Origin: Onchidella celtica
Taxonomy: Eukaryota; Mollusca; Gastropoda; Systellommatophora; Onchidiidae
Direction: 5' to 3'
NCBI GenBank assembly: GCA_963931925.1
Contig: OZ007581.1
Location: 21,444,447-21,508,446 of the forward strand
DNA length: 64,000 bases
Positions within the stretch are counted from its first letter, which is position 1. The number at the start of each line of letters is the position of its first letter. This document shows, piece after piece, positions 42,231-52,765 of this stretch. The notes under the pieces are model-generated. The model saw only the letters and a list, made by a program, of their open reading frames with translations, was not told where the DNA came from and searched no databases. A program made the translations under genes and the position numbers.

Positions 42231-42690
42231 CTTGGCTGACTAGATCTATTAATGGTGACTCTAGAATCTACTCTGCTACTGCTAGATCTCTAGATCTCGC
42301 CGGCACTCTTTTACAATCAGCTGGTGGATCTGATGAACCGTTAGGCCAGAAAACATTGCCAGGTTTTTATGTGTTGCCAAATACAATTATGAAAAGGCCA
42401 AATGTCTTATAATACATAACACTAAGCTCCTCCTTTAAGGAGTCAAGCATAGCGTTAGGGCACCGGGTATGGTCGTTGCCGAACTTGTACCTCTGACGTC
42501 AAGTCAATGTGGTATTCAACCCAACTGGCAGCATCCGGGGAGATTGGTGAAGAGCTCAAGGACCTCCGCCTCCTGGCTAATCCTTCCAATAGCTTCTGAC
42601 ATGTTGTAGATATCCTCGATGATCGTTACACAATTTACTGTACTTTAAAACACTTCGATGGTCTGGATTGAATCTGATCGGATCTGATCG

Positions 42691-42709
42691 GATCCCGGAC
42701 GAGCCCCCA
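42691..42709 (-). promoter_or_regulatory. Primer-binding site, tRNA-Pro
   Basis: On the minus strand, three bases inside the LTR end, TGGGGGCTCGTCCGGGATC matches the standard 18-base tRNA-Pro site, longer than the 13-base match in the Gmr1-like element. Confidence 0.88.
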
Positions 42710-42712
42710 ATA

Positions 42713-43310
42713 TGTAACAATTGATGTATATTTCAGCACGTTATGATAGGGAGAGTCAGGTGATCCGAACTGCTACCCATTAAAAACTAAACTGTCTCGA
42801 ACTATTGTAGAAAAAATTTATAAATGAAAACATCATCCGATAAACGATTAAGATTAACTTTTAATAACTGTAGATGAACGCTGGATATCTCAACTTCTAC
42901 TTACACTTAACAGGGAAGGCACCCAGGTATATCTACAAAAACTCAGAATTGGTCTTGCAAGCACAGTGTGACTGGATCTTGCCCACACGCGAAATAACTG
43001 ACTCTTGCACACCCACCCGCTTGCCATCCTTTATATAATCATCTAGATAGAACGTTCACGAACGGGAAATCCAGAAACTACGGGATGCATAAAGGCCACC
43101 TAATCGCACTTAGACACGTCACAAAATTGCGTCACTCCAAAGCCAACCTAGCGTAATTACTCCGACTTGAATGATATCGTATGTTCTCGATAGACCTACA
43201 ATTAATAATTACGTCACACAGCGAGACATCACACAGAAGTAAAACAAGCACACGAGGGGTCGCCGAGGGCTGCGGACAACATTGTAAGCCCGTAGAACTC
43301 GGACACTACA
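42713..43310 (-). repeat. 5' LTR (598 bp) of the minus-strand gypsy element
   Basis: On the minus strand it starts TGTAGTGTCC at 43310 and ends TGTTACA at 42713. The borders were found by aligning to the solo LTR at 47721-49661. Confidence 0.8.
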
Positions 43311-43811
43311 GTATGGGTATAAACCCTTTTGCATTAATAAATCTAATTTTCCTTGACCATACATTTTCTCTCCCCATTTACTTTGCTTATTGACTGCATC
43401 ATGTGATTTATAGCCACGTAAATAATTGTAGAAGATCACCGAAATTGTTGTTGTTTTAGAGCTCAGACACAGCTTTAGAGTACAACTGTTGTGAGCTGGA
43501 GCTGTCCAGCATTTCTTGTGTGAGTGATTTCAGCTCTTCAGTGGATTGATTGGTCGTGGAGGTGAAGCCATAGTGTCTTTGATTTAGGGGAAAGTGTTGT
43601 CTTTCCCATGGAGGGCAGCAGTCAACCTCTGTAAGGTCCTAGTCTTCATCTATGCCTGGGATTTTAAGGTTGTTTAACTGTTGTCTAGCCGAGTTTATAA
43701 AGCCTCTTTAGTCTGCTTTTTGTTGGTTTCTTTACTCATGCATTGGGTGATTTCGAAGGTTTTGAAACTTTGTTAGCTGTGAGGTTAGTTTTCCATTTTT
43801 CCTCTCCATCT
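43311..43811. other. Unassigned DNA
   Basis: No supported gene. The right part may be the 3' region of the neighbouring minus-strand LINE. Confidence 0.4.
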
Positions 43812-44399
43812 CTACAATTGGGTGTGGATTTCATTCCCCCAGTGATGATTCGAAGGCGATTTTAGATGCGTTCCACTCTCTGGAAATTGCTCTTTGCCGC
43901 TGCTCCCCACGCTGAGATACCATACTCCAGAACTGGACGTTTTCTTGAGTATGTTTTGTGTTGCTCCCCAGTCTGTACCACCAAACTTTTTAAAGAACAC
44001 AATCCGCTGCATTGCTTTAGTTTGGGTCTTTTCCAGATGGGCTTTCCATGTCAGTCGTTGGTCAAATGTGACTCCGAGGTAATGAGGGTGACTCGTCTTT
44101 GATGAGCTCGTTGTTGATTTTGAGTTTAGGTGACTGCATTCTGGTGGAGAGACTGTATAAGTTGTTTTCTTGGCATTCAGCTTCATGTTCCATGTTGATG
44201 TCCACTGTTGTAGGTTATTTAGGGTAGACTGAAGAGGCATCTGAGCTGTGCCAAGGCTTGTCTCCGAACAGATTAGTGCAAGATCATCAGCATACATTCC
44301 CGCTTTCACTCTTGGAGTTAGAATTTCCTTTATGTCATTCATGAAGAGGGCGAAGAGTGTGGGGGATATCACTCCTCCCTGAGGTCTTGTCTGAAGCAT
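43812..44399 (-). pseudogene. LINE reverse transcriptase core
   Basis: A 195-residue open frame. PQGGVISPTLFALFMNDI (residues 6-23) and MYADDLAL (35-42, catalytic YADD) are typical of I/Jockey-superfamily RT, followed by WNMKLNAKKTTY and HYLGVTFDQRLTWKAHL. The latter is the conserved block after the palm. The protein then becomes atypical (Ser/Gly-rich) by frameshift. The fingers domain before residue 6 is missing through deletion. Confidence 0.75.
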
Positions 44400-44821
44400 T
44401 GGTATCCTCTGATGTTAAATCTGCTGTTGCTCGAGATATGAGTTTCTTGGTCTCCAATGCAATCTGTATTTTTTCGTTGTGAAGTTTGTATGTGAGTGCC
44501 GTCTTTTTTATTGTATATTCCCTCAGCATTCCATTGTAGTATTTTCAAAACGTTACCTTGTTTTCTTTCCTGCACTGCTATGGGTGTGCCTTTGTGGCCA
44601 GTTGTTTTCTTTTTCTTCTTTGCTCGACTCCTGGTTCCCCAAGTAGAGATCGATCGACCACCAGTAGTTGGGGGTGGGCTCCTTCGACGCATAGAGCCCG
44701 GCACTTCACCCGCCTGGCGGGACTTCACAGGCAATCTAACCACATCTACCATTCTGATACTTCTTGTCTGACATGTCGAAGTAATTTTCGTGTGCTGAGT
44801 TTTTGGGTTCGGTTGTGACAC
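44369..44821 (-). pseudogene. LINE ORF2 N-terminus (endonuclease start)
   Basis: A 150-residue frame with a basic, Ser/Thr-rich first part, a run of five lysines, and then KILQWNAEGI, the first conserved block of APE endonucleases containing the catalytic Asn. The frame soon changes to non-homologous sequence and joins RT sequence near 44400, so the endonuclease core is deleted. Confidence 0.6.
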
Positions 44822-45240
44822 CTTTCCAAACTATTAGCACCTTTCGGTCCAACATCTCCGTCTTCTGCGTGCTTTTCCTTCTGGATGTGCTTCCATAGCC
44901 TTTGGTCGCCCGTGACCTGTTCCGCAAGGCAGTGGAGGTTTGGAGTTTTCCTTGTCCTAGGCGGGCTGCTTTCCCAGGCTATGAGCCCCATCTGCCCAGG
45001 AAAGAGGTTAAAGCGCCTCGATTCGCTTGATGGTTCTATCACCGAGCTTCTGAGGTATTTTTTAAAGAATCACTTTTCCCAGGATGTGATCCTGCGTCGC
45101 CCTCTAGAACCATCGCCAGTTGGTCCGCGACTGCTTATTAGCTATTCACAGCTGGCCCCTATATCTAGAGGTCGTTCCACCAGCCGCCACCTGTGGACGT
45201 GCTGGGGGATGGTCGCCCCGAGTGCCCAGGCGTAGTTCCC

Positions 45241-47720
45241 TAAGAACTAAATTGAATTGTTTTCTTCCCTTTTTTTCTAGTGTTATGTGACGTTGTTATG
45301 TCCCATTTTTTTTACAAAGTTCTATTTTACTGTGAACTCCTTTACCACAAGATCTGCACGGTACTAAAATTTAAATACCCCTACGTAATTTAAATTTATG
45401 CACATTACAATATTTCTAAGTGCAGATCTTTATATGTTGCAGATCTATCATCAATTCGCAACCACGGACAAGTATTCACCGTTGTATTAACAAACCCACA
45501 TCTCTAAATGAAAATTACGGGGTGCTATAAGGTTTAGATTTTTCGAGGCGTCTGTCAAAATGTGTGCCCCCCAAATCCGGAGTACTTTCTTTTTTATAGT
45601 TGTAACATAGTTGTGATTAGAATACTATATTTGGCGATTTGGCGGCTAAAAACTGTTTTGCAAAAAAGTGAAAAAATATATATGTGAAATTAACATTTAA
45701 ATCACCCTCAAACACTCCCACAGCGACGGGTTGGTCCATTAGTAATACTACTTGGCTCACCACCACAAGTCCCTGCCCGGTCAGCTTGGTACCTGATAGC
45801 TGCACTTTGGAAATCCTGGATAAACCAACATCAAGTAAATATAAATAAAAAAAATGTAGGGTTTACAGTTTATAATGGCTTTCTTTAAAAATCATTTGTT
45901 AGATCAACTAACTATCTGCGGTCAGTAAATTAAGATTTGTGGTTATATCTGTCATAAAGCAATCCAACAACTTTTTTGAAAACTTTTTATGGATCAAAAT
46001 GAGCGAGCCATGCAGAGAACGATATTCATGCCAATTTTTTAATCTGATATATTTTAACTAATATCTAATAGTAATATCTTGACTCATTCATTTTTATGTC
46101 ATACAAAAAAGACGAAGCGCTCATTCGCAGAGGTCTGCGAATAAGATCCCGATATATGAAAGGATTTATTTTTTTACTCAAATCAATCACTGAAAGAAAA
46201 CCGGCCATAAAAACTCTCGTGACAGTGAGATATTTCAGTTGTTTGTTATCTACTAAATCTTCGTGGACTACTCACATTTAATTTCTTTTTCATTTCCTCC
46301 ACTGTTCGGACCGGTGCCTTCACATCCGCCTCATTGACGGAACGTGCGATCCGCTCCCACGCCTCTTTCTTGGTTCTGATATAATCTTGTCATTAGACAA
46401 TTTACATGTCAGGGTCTCCCGCTTTGCTGCCACTTTCTGTATCAGCATGGAGACCTCGCTTGATGACAATCTCATTTTCCTCTTTGTCTTTGCTGCTGGC
46501 TCTATTGTTTTCAACCGCTACACGAATGCGGCTGTTGCGTATGGGAAGTATTCCTGTTCGTTCTGTCTCATCCAAAGTTGTTCTTTCGCGCGGAAGAGTT
46601 CCCAAAATCTCACGACATAGTGATAACGCAACTGCCTAGTTAACGTCGTGAGCACGAGTACCAAATTTAACGTTTTTACGTTATAACCACAGATGTACTA
46701 CACTAACTAGATCGGGGCTTCCCGTTTGGTTGTTCCAGTGAAAAGTGACGCTCCCCCACAGAGCGATCCGCCATTCTGATAAGCCTTGTTTGTTTAAACA
46801 AAGATCATCATTATCGATAGGCTACTTTCGTTTGTCTTTGCGGGAAGTCTCACGGGAAAGAATCTGAGTTTGAACCAGTCTTTTTCATTGAAAGGTGAGT
46901 ATTACTTACATGTTAATAATGATTTTTTTTCCAGAGATTATCAGTAATTGAAGAATGAATCAATGTGAAAATACGAAAGAGCGAAGGTTCGGTTTGCTAT
47001 CAGGCCTATTTTGTAAATTTATCCCCAAAAATTTTGTTCTGGGCCCTTCACATCACAGGTCCTCTTATGGCGATAAATTTACAAAATACGATTTTTTCAT
47101 ATTTGCTGGAGTTTGTCCACCACCACCCCACCCACTCATACACTCGTATACCATGTATACACACACACTCACACAGACACAGTGCTACGCTTATTTCAGA
47201 GAACAATGCATGAAAGTGCACAGTAACGTTAACATCATAATAAATGCTTAATCTCGCATGTCTCATAACCCCTTTCCCCCTTCACAGTGTGTGTGTTTAA
47301 CATTTTAGGAGGAGGCTGCCCTTCAAATGGTATAAATAGCTCTTCGATCTAGTCACAGTAAATGAGTATATTTAGAAGTTTTGTCATTTTTCATTAAAAA
47401 AACAAAAAAACAAAACCAAACAAATTTAGAGTGAGATTTCTGGCCCGGTTTTTTTTTTTTAAATATTCATTTTTACATAAAATACCAAATTTCACTATGA
47501 TCCATCGGGCGGATCAGATGCACGATCTAATCTGAGGTCAGGTGTTCATCTTCTGTTCAACCTTGTGGAAAGCGACGAGGTTGTTAAAATTTATTTTGTC
47601 CATCTATTAACTCTTTCCCTACGGGCCAGCATTCCAACAGCTGTCCAAACTACGCACTTATCGCAAATGTGGTATCGCTGGACAAGTTACGACAGAGGAA
47701 GCTTTACCAGGAATTCTATT
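45241..47720. other. Long stretch without recognisable gene
   Basis: Mixed AT-rich DNA with short open frames only. A short (AC)n repeat lies near 47159-47182. The overlapping open frames on both strands at 46320-46639 have no domain and are probably chance. Confidence 0.4.
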
Positions 47721-49661
47721 TGTAGCGTCCTAGTCATAAGGGCTAACAATGTTGTCCGCAGCCCTGGGCGACCCCTCGTGTGCTAGTTTTACTTCTCTGT
47801 GATGTCTCGCTGTGTGTCGTAATTGTTTATTGTAGGTCTATCGAGAACATGCGATATCATTCAAGTCGGAGTAATTACGATAGGTTGGCCTTGGAGTGAC
47901 GCAATTGTGTGATGTGTCTAAATGCGATTAGGTGGCCTTTATGCATCCCGTAGTTTCTGGATTTCCAGTTCGTGAACGTTCTATCTATAAAGGATGGCAA
48001 GAGAGTGAGTAGGGTGCAAGAGTCAGTTATTCCGCATGTGGGCAAGATCCCGTCATTTTGTGTATGCAAAACCCAATCTAGGTTTTTGTAACTGCGTGCC
48101 TCCCTCGTAAGTAAGCTGTGAGATATCCAACGTGCATTTACAGTTATTAAAAGTTAATCGTTCATCGGATCCTGTTTTCATTTATTTCTACGACAGTTCG
48201 AGACTGTTACGAGTCTGGTCTGGGTGTTCTGAATTAATGGGATTATGACTGCATTTTAAAATCGAGAGGTATTTACTAATTAAGCTTTCGTACCATGCCA
48301 CACACTAATAACAATCTGAATAAGGTTTTTATCAACAGACCTGCAGGGCCACAAATTTAATTACCTTAAATATCCTAACAATTTTGTCTAGATCTCTTAC
48401 ATACTCAAAAGACAACATCAGCAGCATCAAATGAAAATTCAATAATATGTCACTAGAAGTCTCCTCTAGATTCCTATAAGATTAAGATCATTCTAACTCA
48501 CTAGCAAATTAAATATTAATTATCTATCTCTCAGATATAGTCTGCCTACTATCTATCAAGCAAAATACTCATGTCTCTGGCGACAATGTCATCTCAGCTA
48601 TTTGTGCCTACCGCTTATAATGGATCAAGCTCGTCAATACAAACTGACGTAGTTAAGTTAGATCTACTCTAGGATGGGCTGGCAATCCCCAGCCTCATCC
48701 AGACAAATCAATTTCAATTCACAGTTGTGTATGCCAAACATTCATACTAGATCTAGTTGCAAGTTAATATACATCTTTGTCTTGCATTCTTGGGTAGCAC
48801 TTGTAGCATGTCCTACTGGAAAAATTACGTTCAGCTCCTAGTTCGTTGTTGAATCATCAACAGACAAACACTTACACTTGGTCCCTGATAAGGAATCAGG
48901 GAACAGTAGACAACAGCAGTGGGTAAATATCACCATCGAGCATATGGCTTCATCGCAATGCCTATAATGGACATAGACATAAAAAGAACAGTCTTCTGAT
49001 TCTTCTGGCAGAATCACGCCGACGCCTGCACAGATGGAATTTTCTGTATGGAGTAATGAACATAGGTATGGCTACGCTTTTATACTGTGCGGCCAGCTGC
49101 AAATTACCGTCCAAATGCCTAGATTTGATTGGTGCATCCATCGAGCTCAGCTCGTAGTATTAATAGATCTACATGGAAGTTGGTCACGGCCTTGTACTAG
49201 AAACAGACAAGGTCAAATTAAAATGTCAAAACCATTACTAAAATCTCTAAACCCTCGTGCTTTCTACGTTTTATGTACGAATTTCTGAACGCGACTAAGC
49301 GTCTTAAACTATCTAACCTTATTCACCCCTTCTCTTCCCTCGCAAGAGTTCATCAAAATCACGGGGTCGAGAATTGCACCGTCACTCCTAACCCATCCAT
49401 TTATTCTATCTTGCCCCACTTTCTTTCCATCCCTAAGAAAAAGCGTTACAAAAACAAACTGTTCACGAGAACAGTTCAAGGACAATTTACGCTGGTTATA
49501 ATCAACGAGACCGTGAAAAAAACAAGTCCCTTCAAGTCGTGACCCAGCACGACATTTATAACTTTAACCTTGACAGAGACAGTTTCGTTTTTAAAGGGTA
49601 GCAGCTCATATCACCTGACTCTCCCTATCATAACATGCTGAAATATACATCAACTGTTACA
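47721..49661 (+). repeat. Solo LTR of the gypsy family at 39385-43310, interrupted
   Basis: 47721-48204 plus 49581-49661 align with the 598-bp LTR at 42713-43310 in opposite orientation: starts TGTAG-GTCC, ends TGTTACA. No internal sequence accompanies it, so it is a solo LTR left by recombination. The flanks CTATT (47716-47720) and TTATT (49662-49666) match at four of five positions, a probable decayed target duplication. Confidence 0.78.
48205..49575 (+). repeat. Nested solo LTR-like insertion (1371 bp)
   Basis: The insertion starts TGTTACGAG and ends CTTGACA, with TG...CA ends, and is flanked by a perfect 5-bp duplication GAGAC (48200-48204 and 49576-49580). It contains no gag or pol motif. 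This is the structure expected of a solo LTR of a different, unidentified element family. Another class with 5-bp duplications cannot be excluded. Confidence 0.68.
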
Positions 49662-50054
49662 TTATTTTTAAGGTTCAGGGTCACGGGATATTAAAATTTT
49701 TCATTATAGTGGTCAAGGAATACCCTTACATCACAACGCAGGCTGTGTTGAATCAGCCATCGCTAGGGAGGCGTGCGTCGTAGTGTGCTTTGTGCCGGAG
49801 CGAAAGAGTTAGTTACTGTACATAGGTAATACTGACAATATAGGCCGTGGAACCAAACTTGTAGCTTGTCATTCCGTTACGCACCTCAGGGGATAAGCTG
49901 ATTTTTTTGCATGCGGGCTCTTATGCATCTCCCCTTCACAAAAAACCAATGTTGTCATTTCAAGTCTTGCACAATTTGTATGTAAAGTGTGCCAATAAAT
50001 AATAATTAATGATGCGAATTGAGTTTGCCATTTAAACAATGCTATTCTAATCAA
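49662..50054. other. Unassigned DNA upstream of the candidate exon
   Basis: No gene. The last 30 bases before the exon contain promoter-like motifs, listed separately. Confidence 0.4.
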
Positions 50055-50100
50055 CCAATGGAATTGAGCCTTTCGCCGCGAAATCCAAAATGGCTGCCTC
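50055..50100 (+). promoter_or_regulatory. Promoter-like cluster: CCAAT, E2F-like site, TISU-like start
   Basis: A CCAAT word at 50055-50059, the palindromic E2F-like TTTCGCCGCGAAA at 50071-50083, and CAAAATGGCTGCC around the ATG at 50090, close to the YY1/TISU element that serves short-leader initiation. The spacing fits a TATA-less promoter. Motif reading only. Confidence 0.4.
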
Positions 50101-50368
50101 CATGATGGAATGCTGTATGCGCACTAAGAAAGATGTAAATAACAATATAATTCAGTTTTCTTTGAAAAGTTGGATGAAATTTCGAGAATCATTAGGTTTG
50201 TGGTCATCTTTAGACACTACAGAAGGTTCATTAGCAAGGGTTTTCATTAATAAGCATGATCTAGATCTAGAACTCATGTGCGCCAGGACACTGGGCAGCA
50301 AGCTTGATATGGTTACTTTTTATGACCTGCACGGTACTATAACAGAATGGAGGCAAGATGGAGGATGA
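50090..50368 (+). CDS. Candidate exon of an uncharacterised domain protein
   Basis: 92 residues, start MAASMMECCMRTKKDV. Residues about 20-50 (IIQFSLKSWMKFRESLGLW) resemble the Phe-Ser-x-x-Ser-Trp-x-x-Phe-Arg block of a domain frequent in repetitive cnidarian and molluscan proteins, where a GYH-x-x-CY segment normally follows. That segment is absent here: from residue about 63 the sequence changes to a part (CARTLGSKLDMVTFYDLHG) that is also found, 5'-truncated, at 55255-55410 on the minus strand with the same downstream region. The frame may therefore be a chimera or a copy carried by a repeat. Promoter-like motifs precede it. No splice donor was identified with confidence. Confidence 0.35.
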   Translation: MAASMMECCMRTKKDVNNNIIQFSLKSWMKFRESLGLWSSLDTTEGSLARVFINKHDLDLELMCARTLGSKLDMVTFYDLHGTITEWRQDGG

Positions 50369-50564
50369 AAATGGCAGCACGATGAAACAATGCATTTTCT
50401 ATAAATTCATGAACCAAACTAATCAAAATAATAAAAACTTCCGTGCACCCTCCGCCGTATTTGAAATGAACATGTAAAATTGGGTTAGTATAGGTGGTCT
50501 AATAAAAAAGCCTTTTGCCAGTTTTTCGTTCAAAGGTGATTTTGTGAAATATATAATTATGTAA

Positions 50565-50632
50565 AACGAAACAAAAATGCAAAAATACAGATGTTACATA
50601 GCAATAAACATTGTTATTTTTTAAGAATAAGT
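50565..50632 (+). repeat. 3'-end segment shared with 55255-55322 (minus)
   Basis: A near-identical stretch around AAAAATACAGATGTTACA with AATAAA (about 50604) in both places. It suggests a common transcript 3' end or repeat tail. Confidence 0.6.
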
Positions 50633-52619
50633 TATTAATGTGCACAGTTACGGATGACAACATTTGATATTTAGTCAAAGATGGTTACTGGGAACATATT
50701 AAAACCATACTTAGATTTTCGCTAGGGGTGCGTAACGAACTTTACTTTAGCGACTAGCTAGGATTTTATAAGTGACATATAGGTAGAAAGCTTCCTCTCA
50801 CTTGTAAAGATAAAACATCTTCGTTATTGCCCATAATTATTAATGAAAAGGTTCTTACACACTATAATATTGCTTTCAATATATAGAGCTTTATTTTGTT
50901 TATTTTCACACAGAATTGCATTTGGAATTTTGTGTGTCCATTTTCTTCGGTTTTATAAACTTTGGTGGATATTGTAGTTGATCTTGGGCACCTACAAGTT
51001 GTCAATTTTTTTTAAAGTTTCTGTTAAATGATGATATTCAAACGCATTTGGCAGAGTTTGTGAATATTTAAGGCATTTTATATCCGGTTATGAGAACAGA
51101 TCTTTTAATTCCAGTTAATTTGAGTGTTCTCTTATCTTTGTAGGCAAATGCATTAAAGGATTTTTTGAAAATGGCCAAAATTTCCCTTTTTTTGTCTCCC
51201 TTTATAACGTTGCAGTTTTTGCTCCGAAGCCAATAAATCTGTATTTGTAATGTTTAAGCACTCTCAATAAGCATAGAGTTTATTATGGAGAGACTGTTTT
51301 ATCAGAGTTTGATGTATTGTGATGTTTCTTTCTTGAATTACAGCTCCCCGAAAATGGTTTCTGGCGCATTGCGAAATGAGATGTAATGACTGAACATCAA
51401 AAATTGTATAACTACTTTAATTTTGAAGATAGAGATATAGTAATAAATTTGGTGCCAAAATGTTGAGATATATAACCAGTTCTATTCAGGGAAATAACTC
51501 GTTTTTAGGAATCTCCATTAAAAAGTCAATTTGGAGTACCAACTTAATGAAAACATTGTTTTATGGGCAAAGAAAACATTATGAACAAAGAACTTTTCAT
51601 TTTATCATACTGTTATTATTTCATTGTGTTTGTAATAATTATCTCAACATATTTTCCCCTCGTACGTTTGCTCTAACTGAAACATAATCCTGAAAATAAA
51701 CTCTGCTTTGAAAACAACACTGACAATTGTTATGTTTTTCCGTAGAATTCTTCAGTTGTGTCTTTCTCTACAAGAAGCCTGTGTAAACTAAAAGAAGAGA
51801 AACTTTTGAGTATATTTTCACTAAAGTCATGAATCCTAACATGCGTGACATTTTACTTGGCTACTGTGTGTATCAATAGCAGAGTAGACATGAAGTTCAG
51901 TCATAAATCATTTAATGCATTCATTTATTTCTTTGGCAGTAAATTATTTATATGCACCGACAAATCTTAATTATCAAAGAATTTACCTCTGGAGGAAGGA
52001 AAGGTACAGAGAAAGAATGAAAAGAGGAGAAAGGCTAAGAAGACTGGAGAACAATCGACATGAAAGTACACGATGAGGAAGTTGATACTAAAGAGCATAT
52101 TTTCAAAAGATCTGTTAACTCAAATGACCACAAGATCAATAGGAAGATGGTTCTGACAGTTAGGATGATGATAAATAAAAGAAATGTAAAGAACATTCTA
52201 AAGAATGGAAATGATGAAACTTGAAGATGATGAAGCAAACAAATAATTCCAGCCAGTAATCCTGTGGAAGTTTGCACAAAAGAATGACGTCGTCCTACAT
52301 AGATTCCTTAGTTACAACATCGTACCGACGTGAGTTTGATGTAGGGGACCTGCCGTTATGGTACTCCTACCAATCCTACGGAAGTCTACGTCTGATTGAC
52401 ATAGGTTTGCCGGCTGGGATGGTAATGGTCACAATGACGATAATAATGGAAGGTGAGGCTAGAAAAGATATAATGACAATGATGATCTTAATGAACAGAG
52501 ATGATGTGATAATGAAGATAATGACAAAGATGAAGATGAAGATAGTGAGAGTTTGGGGCTCTGCAGTAAGCAATCTCCTAGAAATGTGAGATTTGAGAGT
52601 AATACACATGTACAGTGTA
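50633..52619. other. Long stretch without recognisable gene
   Basis: AT-rich with GA-rich patches near 52000-52240. No domain seen. Confidence 0.4.
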
Positions 52620-52765
52620 GTTAGGTGGATGGAGAGATGGATGGATGGCTTGATAGTTGGGTGGGTGGATGGATGAGTGGTCAGAGTATACATATAGATG
52701 GTTGATGGATAAATGGGTAGGATTGTGGTGGATACAGGGTGGAAGGGTGGATGGATGAGCAGTGG
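52620..52765. repeat. (GGAT)n-like simple repeat
   Basis: GGATGGAT words with interruptions, the complement of the unit in the larger array at 58346-58712. Confidence 0.75.

Larger units (their letters stand above)
39385..43310 (-). mobile_element. Degenerate Ty3/gypsy element, minus strand, 3' LTR missing
   Basis: From right to left: 5' LTR (43310-42713), full tRNA-Pro primer site, gag (42230-41595), protease (41472-41176), RT fragments (41073-40450), the end of RNase H and an integrase fragment (40451-39385). Gag, RT and integrase are frameshifted. Most of RNase H and the integrase zinc finger plus first catalytic block are deleted. No 3' LTR is present to the left. It is clearly older than the element at 17204-24966. 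Confidence 0.82.
43812..45240 (-). mobile_element. I/Jockey-like LINE with internal deletion, minus strand
   Basis: From the right: a 5' segment with ORF1-like or 5'-UTR sequence (45240-44830), the beginning of ORF2 at 44821 (basic, then VLKILQWNAEGIYNKK, the endonuclease start), a deletion removing most of the endonuclease and the N-terminal RT, then the RT core. The copy is 3'-incomplete: the zinc-knuckle tail is missing. Related remnants occur at 485-760 and 60504-61260, but they are too fragmentary to be called the same family with confidence. Confidence 0.72.

Noticed and set aside
46320-46639. Overlapping open frames on both strands
   Set aside because: No domain, no codon signal preferring one frame, no promoter or homologous copy in the window.
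39385-49661. A single composite gypsy element using the LTR at 47721 as its partner
   Set aside because: The second LTR is in opposite orientation, visibly diverged, and has its own near-matching 5-bp flanks.
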